Source: Methanomassiliicoccales archaeon UBA147 | Lineage (GTDB): Archaea; Thermoplasmatota; Thermoplasmata; SG8-5 | Assembly (NCBI GenBank): GCA_002496385.1 | Contig: DAJR01000022.1 | Location: forward strand, 58,919 to 70,841 | Direction of reading: 5' to 3' | Length of the DNA stretch: 11,923 nucleotides | Shown here: piece after piece, positions 7,558 to 11,923 of the stretch | How the letters are laid out: every line of letters begins with the position of its first letter | Numbering within the stretch: the stretch's first letter is position 1 | Notes under the pieces: model-generated | Databases searched by the model: none | What the model was told of the DNA's origin: nothing | The model's input: the letters and a program-made list of their open reading frames with translations, nothing else | Position numbers and translations under genes: made by a program

Positions 7558-7579
7558 ACCCCGGGCTCACGCCCGAGGT
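7558..7579. repeat. GC-rich hairpin 1
   Basis: Arms ACCCCGGGC (7558-7566) and GCCCGAGGT (7571-7579) pair at eight of nine positions around a TCAC loop. No T run follows on either strand, so a simple intrinsic terminator is not indicated. Confidence 0.7.
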
Positions 7580-7644
7580 TTCCCTGTTTGGCAAATGTCC
7601 GAAAATGTATTCTATAAGCGCACTTGGTTTCAGAACAGTATAAA

Positions 7645-7664
7645 CCCCGCCCTCACAGGCGGGG
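7645..7664. repeat. GC-rich hairpin 2
   Basis: A perfect 7-bp stem CCCCGCC/GGCGGGG encloses the loop CTCACA. It is flanked by TATAAA on the left and CATGCTGG on the right. It resembles palindromic ends of IS200/IS605-type elements, but no transposase is adjacent. Confidence 0.7.
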
Positions 7665-7687
7665 CATGCTGGATGGATATAGACGTG

Positions 7688-7745
7688 CGGGTTTGGATGC
7701 CTCGGGGCTTGCCCCGGGGATGTGTCTAAATCGGCATGCAACCCG
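7688..7745. repeat. GC-rich hairpin 3 within a longer dyad
   Basis: Inner stem CCTCGGGG/CCCCGGGG (7700-7707 with 7712-7719, one G-T pair) has the loop CTTG. The flanks CGGGTTTGGATGCC (7688-7701) and GGCATGCAACCCG (7733-7745) are themselves complementary apart from the TTGG versus GC step. The two pairings compete for the CC at 7700-7701, so this could be a two-state RNA or a decayed element end. Confidence 0.6.
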
Positions 7746-7768
7746 ACCCCGATACTGTCCCGCCCAGC

Positions 7769-7778
7769 ATTATATATT
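7769..7778 (+). promoter_or_regulatory. TATA box before the truncated Cys-rich gene
   Basis: ATTATATATT is centred 26 bases before the ATG at 7799, predicting a leaderless transcript starting at that codon. A GGTG lies at 7792-7795 but only three bases from the ATG. The identical 10-mer recurs at 7865-7874. Confidence 0.5.
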
Positions 7779-7798
7779 TGTGTGTCCATCCGGTGCCC

Positions 7799-7879
7799 AT
7801 GGACTGCAAGAAAGACCAGAATTTAAAAAAATGCGCCCCCCTCACACAACGCAATACCAATCTTATTATATATTCCTGA
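7799..7879 (+). pseudogene. 5' fragment of a DUF6485-like small Cys-rich gene
   Basis: This short open frame begins MDCKKDQNLKKC, clearly related to MDCKKSENLKNC at the start of the intact gene at 9042. The first 15 bases are identical and the next seven codons are similar in protein but diverged in DNA. After Cys12 (7832-7834) the resemblance stops and the frame runs into an AT-rich stretch, ending at TGA 7877-7879. None of the later family cysteines, nor LPAC or YDRS, is present. The natural start with its TATA box survives, so it looks like a real gene head cut off by a rearrangement or by insertion of the AT-rich segment to its right. It might still be translated as a 26-residue peptide. 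Confidence 0.6.
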
Positions 7880-7903
7880 CCGTATTCTCAATAATATTGG
7901 TGA
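7866..7903 (+). promoter_or_regulatory. TATA box and GGTGA site for the membrane-protein gene
   Basis: TTATATAT (7866-7873) is placed to start transcription near 7895, giving a leader of about a dozen bases. GGTGA (7899-7903) then sits four bases before a GTG start at 7908, the same spacing as at the parvulin gene. This supports the GTG start. Confidence 0.5.
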
Positions 7904-7907
7904 AAAT

Positions 7908-8996
7908 GTGGAAAGACAGGATATTATCCATTTTCTTAAGCCAGATAAAAAACGGATTGCCCTTTTTATAGCCCTTATAATTGTCATTAATATTTTTCCA
8001 ATATTTCCATGCCAAGCGGATAGGGAAATTATGATAATAACCTCCTCCAGCCTATTTCTTCCAACGACGAGTTTCTATAATCGTTCATCATTGACGCTGG
8101 AATTTTCATATAAAATCATTACAAACAATTACGAATGGGATGACCATTATTTTTACACAAACCAACCGTCAATTGTGGGTCCTCTTCAGTATGTCGAAGT
8201 TGATGAAACGATTTCAACTAATCCGATAATGTTTCTATTACTTTACTCACTTTATCTCATGTTAGCATATTTAGCATCATGTTGGTTTGCAGTATCCAAT
8301 CTGAATTTGGCAGAGTCCATTTATATCCGTAAAAAGAAAAATAGAGAAAATCGGGTTCCAGAATCAAATTTCGTATTGAATTGCCTGGATTGCGGCACGG
8401 CATTTCCGGTCATGGCGGATTGGAGCGGTGTATGCCCGAAGTGTAAAAGAGGGTATATGGATAAGACCTGTTGGACTCATAAATCCGGTGAAAAAGTCGG
8501 AATGGCTCAAATGCCATCCTCGTCATTGAACCTTCAGCAGAACGTTTTTCATTGGGACAAGTATCAGAACAACCTGGATGAATTTTCCGATACAATCAGA
8601 AAATTCAAAATTTCATACCCAAAGGCAATACTGACACTCGTCACATCCTTTTTCATTTTGATAGTTGGAATCATACTTGTTTACTGTAAAGTGAAGTATG
8701 TTGAAGATACTGCGTTGCTGGATTACTCTGGTGCGGGTATCGTAGTATTCTGGTTGATATGTGCTTTCTCGGGATTTTTTATTGGCAAGCAAATCAAGAA
8801 GGCATGGCTTGCAATACCTCTTGTGTTGGTATTAATTTTCATCACGGTATACATCGGTTTGAAACTCGGCCCAATAGTTTTGAATGCCAGTCACAGTTAT
8901 GGATTTTTGGGTATGTACATTATGCAGGCATCCAGTGGCGCATTGATTATTGTTGCGTTTGCCATGGTTTCCCTGTCCCGATACTACTATTCATAA
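7908..8996 (+). CDS. Polytopic membrane protein with a cytoplasmic zinc-ribbon-like loop; function unknown
   Basis: A 362-residue protein that I do not recognise. Hydrophobic segments are seen at about 17-34, 107-129, 239-260, 274-293, 299-319 and 337-356. Between the first two is a 70-residue Ser/Tyr/Asn-rich stretch that probably faces outside, with a possible N-glycosylation site (NRS at 58-60). After the second lies a soluble loop whose C159-x2-C162 and C176-x2-C179 pairs make a rubredoxin/zinc-ribbon knuckle, followed by about 55 polar residues. Four closely spaced hydrophobic segments end the protein. The GTG start is set by GGTGA at 7899-7903. The gene is visibly more A+T-rich than its neighbours, with many AAA, ATT and TTT codons, which suggests horizontal origin. 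It lies between two related gene starts (7799 and 9042). A zinc-ribbon membrane sensor or assembly factor is possible but unproven. Confidence 0.85.
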   Translation: MERQDIIHFLKPDKKRIALFIALIIVINIFPIFPCQADREIMIITSSSLFLPTTSFYNRSSLTLEFSYKIITNNYEWDDHYFYTNQPSIVGPLQYVEVDETISTNPIMFLLLYSLYLMLAYLASCWFAVSNLNLAESIYIRKKKNRENRVPESNFVLNCLDCGTAFPVMADWSGVCPKCKRGYMDKTCWTHKSGEKVGMAQMPSSSLNLQQNVFHWDKYQNNLDEFSDTIRKFKISYPKAILTLVTSFFILIVGIILVYCKVKYVEDTALLDYSGAGIVVFWLICAFSGFFIGKQIKKAWLAIPLVLVLIFITVYIGLKLGPIVLNASHSYGFLGMYIMQASSGALIIVAFAMVSLSRYYYS

Positions 8997-9041
8997 ATCT
9001 GCCAAGATTAAGTACAGGAAATTCAATCCCGTTTTGATACA

Positions 9042-9233
9042 ATGGACTGCAAGAAATCCGAAAACCTCAAGAACTGCAACTGCACCTATTCCTGCGGGAA
9101 AAAGGGCATGTGCTGTGAGTGCCTTCATTACCACCTGGCTATGAAGCAACTTCCGGCATGCTGCTTCCCTCCCTCGGCTGAGAAAACATACGACCGGAGC
9201 TTCGAGAAGTTCGCCGAAGCCTGGAACCTTTAA
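9042..9233 (+). CDS. Small cysteine-rich protein, DUF6485-like
   Basis: A 63-residue protein with nine cysteines: C3, C12, C14, C18, C24, C25, C27, C40 and C41. The pattern MDCK..NL..C.CTY.C...GMCCEC..YH.....LPAC.FPP..EKTYDRS matches what I recall of DUF6485, a small family in archaea and anaerobic bacteria with no known function. The cysteine and histidine spacing suggests a metal-binding or Fe-S-like fold. Its start codon repeats the first 15 bases of the truncated copy at 7799. It begins 45 bases after the membrane-protein stop. No good GGTG site precedes it; a weak TATA-like CATAAATC near 8993-9000 could give its own short-leader mRNA, or it is read through from upstream. Confidence 0.85.
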   Translation: MDCKKSENLKNCNCTYSCGKKGMCCECLHYHLAMKQLPACCFPPSAEKTYDRSFEKFAEAWNL

Positions 9234-9242
9234 AGCGTATGT

Positions 9243-9387
9243 TGAATGCAATTTCCGGCATTTCTCAGCGTCGCATTCGACTATGGCATGATACCAATTT
9301 GATAATTAAATTGAATGCCATCTGACTCGCTCCATTAGGTAAGCAATCGGTGAATGCGATAACTGAATATTTACATCAACAGCATTC
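9243..9387. repeat. Cluster of five GAATGC/GCATTC words; three as TGAATGCNAT
   Basis: GAATGC occurs at 9244, 9313 and 9352 on the plus strand and as GCATTC at 9273 and 9382. The three direct copies extend to TGAATGCAAT, TGAATGCCAT and TGAATGCGAT. Start-to-start distances are 29, 40, 39 and 30 bases. About 0.07 occurrences of this six-base word would be expected in 144 bases counting both strands. This could be an operator array, a repeat-family remnant or part of a folded RNA. Confidence 0.6.
9283..9321. repeat. Nested dyad after the Cys-rich gene
   Basis: ATGGCAT (9283-9289) is complementary to ATGCCAT (9315-9321), and within it CAATTT (9295-9300) pairs with AAATTG (9308-9313) around GATAATT. 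Located about 50 bases after the stop at 9233, it may mark the transcript end, though no T tract follows. Confidence 0.5.
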
Positions 9388-9438
9388 GCCATGAATCAGC
9401 ATTATGCTAGCGATGAGATTCACAGCGTCTTTAAATTT

Positions 9439-9474
9439 CCGCAATCGCCATTAGGCATTAATTCTTGATTGCGG
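9439..9474. repeat. Inverted repeat CCGCAATC/GATTGCGG
   Basis: Perfect 8-bp arms (9439-9446 and 9467-9474) are separated by 20 bases. The right arm CTTGATTGCGGCG recurs imperfectly 24 bases later as CTTGATTACGGCG in the hairpin at 9488-9505, so the two structures look related. Confidence 0.55.
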
Positions 9475-9487
9475 CGGCATTAGAGAA

Positions 9488-9505
9488 ACGCCTTGATTAC
9501 GGCGT
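9488..9505 (-). terminator. Hairpin directly after the reductase stop; possible terminator
   Basis: ACGCC (9488-9492) and GGCGT (9501-9505) form a 5-bp stem with an 8-base loop, abutting the TAG at 9508-9506. On the minus strand it is followed by TTCTCT, a weak pyrimidine tract. It would end the phaC-like/hydratase/reductase operon. The short stem keeps confidence low. Confidence 0.3.
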
Positions 9506-10255
9506 CTACATATACATTCCGCCATTAATATCCAGCACGTGGCCAGTGATATAAGCGGCTTTATCCGAAGCGAGATACACGCAAGCATAGGCGACTTCCT
9601 CGGGCTCGCCGAACCGGCCCAGCGGTATGCCCTTGAGGATCTTTTGCTTCACCTCTTCAGGAATTCCCTCCACCATGTCCGTCCGTGTGAATCCCGGTGC
9701 GATTGCGTTGACAGTGACCTTGCTCCGGGCCATTTCTCTGGCCAGAGCTTTTGTCATGCCGATAACCCCTGCTTTTGCGGCAGCGTAGTTTACCTGTCCG
9801 ATATTACCCATCTGGCCCACAACCGAGGCTATGTTAATGATTCTTCCGTACTTTGACTCAGTTATGTTGTCGAGAAAGACCTTGGAACAGTTGAAATAAC
9901 CTGTGAGATTCACGTCGATTACCTGCTGCCATTCTGCCTCGTTCATCTTCACGAACAGCCTGTCGATGTTGATTCCTGCATTGTTCACCAGTATGTCTAT
10001 CTTCCCGAAGTTCTTCTCGATGGCGGTTTTCATCTTCCGCACTTCCTCGATGTTGCTTGTGCTCGCCGGGTACACCCAAGTGTTTCTGCCGAACTTCTCG
10101 ATCTCCCTCGCAATGTCGTCTGCCATCTTCTCGTTCTTGTTGAAATTGACCACGACATCCGCGCCTTCCTTGGCCAGTCCTTTGGCAACCTCTCTTCCTA
10201 TCCCTCTGCTCGCCCCGGTTACGAGGGCCTTCCTTCCTTCCAACAACAATTCCAT
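9506..10255 (-). CDS. FabG/PhaB-type short-chain dehydrogenase (3-oxoacyl or acetoacetyl-CoA reductase)
   Basis: A 249-residue classical SDR, the usual length for FabG and PhaB. The cofactor loop TGASRGIG (13-20) has Arg after Ser, typical of NADPH users. NNAG (91-94) and the catalytic set N116, S144, Y157 and K161 (YAAAK) are all present. It should reduce a 3-ketoacyl thioester to the (R)-3-hydroxyacyl form. Because it follows a PHA synthase-like gene and a hydratase, acetoacetyl-CoA reduction (PhaB role) is more likely than fatty-acid synthesis, but sequence alone cannot separate the two. A strong GAGGTGA site (10262-10268) overlaps the previous stop codon, six bases before the ATG. It is the last gene of the operon and starts 12 bases after the hydratase gene. 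Confidence 0.93.
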   Translation of the reverse strand: MELLLEGRKALVTGASRGIGREVAKGLAKEGADVVVNFNKNEKMADDIAREIEKFGRNTWVYPASTSNIEEVRKMKTAIEKNFGKIDILVNNAGINIDRLFVKMNEAEWQQVIDVNLTGYFNCSKVFLDNITESKYGRIINIASVVGQMGNIGQVNYAAAKAGVIGMTKALAREMARSKVTVNAIAPGFTRTDMVEGIPEEVKQKILKGIPLGRFGEPEEVAYACVYLASDKAAYITGHVLDINGGMYM

Positions 10256-10261
10256 GTTCCT

Positions 10262-10268
10262 TCACCTC
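10262..10268 (-). promoter_or_regulatory. Strong ribosome binding site of the reductase gene
   Basis: The minus strand reads GAGGTGA, a seven-base match to the archaeal 16S tail complement. It begins at the last base of the hydratase TAG stop and lies six bases before the ATG at 10255. It is the best Shine-Dalgarno site in the window and points to coupled translation. Confidence 0.75.
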
Positions 10269-11053
10269 TATTTATTCCTGTACTTTGGCGGTCGTTTCTC
10301 CAGAAATGCGTTCATCGCCTCTTTGACATCGTATGTATCGAACAGGGCGCCCCATGCCTGGATTTCATAGGCCAGGCCTGCATTGAGCGGGGCTTCCAGT
10401 GCCATCGCGATTGCCCTTTTTGCCGAGATGAGGGCAGGCCGGCTCTTGGCACCAAGAATTCCGGAGAGGTGCAAAATGGCCAGTTCCAATTGCTCATGCG
10501 GTACTATCATGTTCACCAGCCCGATGGACAGCGCTTCCTCGGCAGTGATGTGTTTCCCGGTGTAGATCATCTCTTTGGCTTTCCCAAGGCCGACTATTCT
10601 GCACAGCCTCTGCGTTCCGCCCCAGCCGGGAATTATCCCTATGTCTATCTCGGGCTGGGCAAAAATAGCGTCCGGGGTTGCGATGCGAAGGTCGCACGCG
10701 CATGAGAGTTCCACTCCGCCCCCAAAGACGTATCCGTTGAGGACGGCAATCACCGGAGGCAGGTCTCTTTCAATGGTGTGGCCCACCTTGTGTCCCAACC
10801 TCGCAAACTCAATCGCTTCGAGCACATTCTTCTCACGCATCTCCCTTATGTCCGCGCCAGCTGTGAACATCTTCATGCTGTTGCTTCTCCACACTACGAC
10901 GCTGATGTTCTCGTCCTTTGCAATCTTCTGGAATGCATTGTCGAGCTCCAGAAGCGTCTCCTGGTTGAGAACGTTGAGGGATTGCGGTCTGTTGAGTGTT
11001 ACTGTTGCGACGGGCCCCTTGATATCCAGTAATATATTCTTGTATTCATCCAT
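10268..11053 (-). CDS. Enoyl-CoA hydratase/isomerase (crotonase family)
   Basis: A 261-residue crotonase, the common length. It should add water to a 2-enoyl-CoA such as crotonyl-CoA. The oxyanion-hole strand FTAGADIREM (about 63-72) and the second oxyanion element with GGGVEL (111-116) are intact. Both catalytic glutamates are present: E115 in GGGVELS and E135 in FAQPEIDIG, followed by IPGWGGTQRL. That pairing marks a true hydratase rather than a one-glutamate isomerase. The ATG at 11053 is preferred to the ORF's upstream start at 11080 because it starts the domain normally and lies four bases after the phaC-like stop, with AGTGA as ribosome site. Crotonases normally give the (S)-3-hydroxyacyl-CoA, whereas PHA synthases need (R), so this is not simply a PhaJ; it may feed crotonyl-CoA or beta-oxidation flux. 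Confidence 0.93.
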   Translation of the reverse strand: MDEYKNILLDIKGPVATVTLNRPQSLNVLNQETLLELDNAFQKIAKDENISVVVWRSNSMKMFTAGADIREMREKNVLEAIEFARLGHKVGHTIERDLPPVIAVLNGYVFGGGVELSCACDLRIATPDAIFAQPEIDIGIIPGWGGTQRLCRIVGLGKAKEMIYTGKHITAEEALSIGLVNMIVPHEQLELAILHLSGILGAKSRPALISAKRAIAMALEAPLNAGLAYEIQAWGALFDTYDVKEAMNAFLEKRPPKYRNK

Positions 11054-11057
11054 AAAA

Positions 11058-11923
11058 TCACTTCTCGGAGTGCTTGGCAAGCCATGCGGTTACTTCCGGC
11101 CACATGACCATGTGAGCCTTTCTGCCAACGGATATGCCGATGTGTCCCGATTGATTCTCGAAGACTTTTGTATCTTTACTTTTAATATGTGGCAAAAGAC
11201 CAAGGGTTGAGTCGGGCGGCACTAAATTGTCTGCTGTTCCCACAATCAGAAGAAGCGGCATGGTAATTTTCTTCAAGTTGACTGGTTTTCCCGCGATCTT
11301 GAGTTCGCCTTTTACTAACTTGTTTTCCTGATATCCGTCCTGAATCCACTCCACAAAGAACTTCGCGGGTATCGGGATGCCATCGTTGTTCCACTTCTCC
11401 ATCCTGAAGAAATTGTCGACGTAGTCTTTATCATCCACTTTTTCGACCAAGTCCACGTACTTCAGGTAGGAATTCTCCATCGGGTGCAAGAGCATAAACC
11501 CCTTGTTGAGTATGTCTGGAGAGCAGTTTCCATATGCCTCGGTGAACCTTGCCACATCAAATATTTCTTTCTGCGTCCACACATGTAGCGGGCCGCCCTT
11601 GACATGGAAGTCGATGGGTGCGGACATTAGCATGAGATTTTTTATCCTCTTCGGATAGAGGGCGCTGAATATCGCTGCAAAGTATCCCCCGATGCAATAT
11701 CCCAGAACCGAGACCTGCTGGCAGGAATTCTCTTTGCAGATATGGTCAATCGCGTATCGCATGTAATAATTGATGTAATCGTCCAAACAGATGAACTTGT
11801 CCGCGTCGGAGGGCGTCCCCCATTCAATGAGATAGACATCAAACCCTTTCTCAAGGAATTTCTTTACCACACTTCTGTCTGTCTGGAGGTCTAGAATATA
11901 AGGTTTGTTGATGACTGCGTACA
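11058..11923 (-). CDS. phaC: PHA synthase (class III PhaC-like), 5' end beyond the window
   Basis: The frame is open through the right edge, and the first visible residues YAVINKPYILDLQTDRS match the conserved N-terminal region of PHA synthases, so the gene is partial only because of the window. About 287 residues are visible. Counting from the GTG codon at 11870, the catalytic triad is C59 in the lipase-like box GYCIGG, D214 in GTADNLVPP and H243 in SGHIGISVG. Cys-to-Asp spacing is 155 and Asp-to-His 29, close to the 153 and 29 I recall for the class III enzyme of Allochromatium and unlike the longer spacing of class I. It would polymerise (R)-3-hydroxyacyl-CoA, normally with a PhaE partner that is not in this window. 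It is the first visible gene of the operon. Confidence 0.88.
   Translation of the reverse strand, partial: YAVINKPYILDLQTDRSVVKKFLEKGFDVYLIEWGTPSDADKFICLDDYINYYMRYAIDHICKENSCQQVSVLGYCIGGYFAAIFSALYPKRIKNLMLMSAPIDFHVKGGPLHVWTQKEIFDVARFTEAYGNCSPDILNKGFMLLHPMENSYLKYVDLVEKVDDKDYVDNFFRMEKWNNDGIPIPAKFFVEWIQDGYQENKLVKGELKIAGKPVNLKKITMPLLLIVGTADNLVPPDSTLGLLPHIKSKDTKVFENQSGHIGISVGRKAHMVMWPEVTAWLAKHSEK

Larger units (their letters stand above)
7454..7798. other. Intergenic stretch with three GC-rich hairpins
   Basis: Apart from the parvulin promoter at its left end and a TATA box at its right end, this 345-base stretch has no supported gene. A minus-strand frame continues through it only as an extension of the parvulin frame. 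It contains hairpins at 7558-7579, 7645-7664 and 7700-7719, the last nested in a looser dyad (7688-7701 with 7733-7745). No tRNA or recognisable RNA family was found by eye. Confidence 0.5.
9234..9505. other. Intergenic stretch with GAATGC words and several dyads
   Basis: No open frame of interest is seen in these 272 bases. They hold five GAATGC/GCATTC words, a nested dyad at 9283-9321, a dyad at 9439-9474 and a hairpin directly after the reductase stop. CCATTAGG occurs twice (9332-9339 and 9448-9455), each time close to a GCAATCG. The neighbouring genes converge here, so it contains two transcript ends and no obvious need for promoters. Confidence 0.5.

Noticed and set aside
60..7743. GGCATGCAACC shared between 60-70 and 7733-7743, suggesting both hairpin regions are copies of one element.
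   Set aside because: Several 11-base matches are expected by chance in a window this size, and the flanks do not align further. The two regions may still be related, but this word does not prove it.
7454..7789. The 112-codon N-terminal extension of the parvulin frame, containing several cysteines.
   Set aside because: The promoter and GGTGA site for the parvulin lie inside it, the domain starts at the internal ATG, and the extension runs through two GC hairpins. It is non-coding.
7500..7800. A tRNA or SRP-like RNA gene.
   Set aside because: No TψC box, anticodon arm or other conserved RNA motif was seen; only isolated hairpins.
9243..9387. A small CRISPR array.
   Set aside because: The repeated word is only 6-10 bases, in mixed orientation, with unequal spacing and no cas genes nearby.

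Overview
The window looks archaeal, probably from a Thermoplasmatota-like or other euryarchaeal lineage; the exact taxon cannot be settled from sequence alone. The evidence is a set of TATA-like boxes (TTTATATA, TTATATAT) about 25 bases before likely transcription starts, giving leaderless or very short-leader mRNAs. Ribosome binding sites are GGTG/GGTGA/AGGTGA, matching the archaeal 16S tail. There is also a lone single-domain parvulin, and a surface protein with an N-terminal signal peptide and a C-terminal membrane anchor.

Layout. 1-386: no convincing gene; a dense block of inverted repeats, one resembling an IS200/IS605 right-end hairpin. 387-2219 (+): secreted, membrane-anchored protein with three fibronectin type III domains. 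2235-3401 (-): UPF0718/ArsP-like permease with a four-cysteine loop. 3507-4622 (-): possible AttH/CrtC lipocalin-like protein carrying six consecutive tryptophans. 4714-6216 (+): M32 metallocarboxypeptidase, divergent from the previous gene. 6213-7148 (-) and 7169-7453 (-): a tandem-GNAT acetyltransferase behind a parvulin prolyl isomerase, probably one short operon. 7454-7798: intergenic, three GC-rich hairpins. 7799-7879 (+): 5' scrap of a small Cys-rich gene. 7908-8996 (+): AT-rich gene for a polytopic membrane protein with a zinc-ribbon loop. 9042-9233 (+): intact small Cys-rich protein (DUF6485-like). 9234-9505: intergenic with five GAATGC words and several dyads. 9506-11923 (-): tightly packed operon read phaC-like synthase, crotonase-type enoyl-CoA hydratase, then FabG/PhaB-type reductase; the synthase runs off the right edge.

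How the genes fit together. The right-hand operon is the clearest functional unit: an acetoacetyl-CoA/3-ketoacyl reductase and a class III-like PHA synthase, plus an enoyl-CoA hydratase linking to beta-oxidation or crotonyl-CoA metabolism, suggesting polyhydroxyalkanoate or related hydroxyacyl-CoA chemistry. The left and middle are mostly single-gene units for peptide turnover, folding, metal or metalloid export and the cell surface.

The most unusual segment is 7799-9056. Two copies of the first 15 bases of a DUF6485-like gene, in the same reading register, bracket an AT-rich membrane-protein gene. The left copy keeps a TATA box but breaks after about 12 codons.
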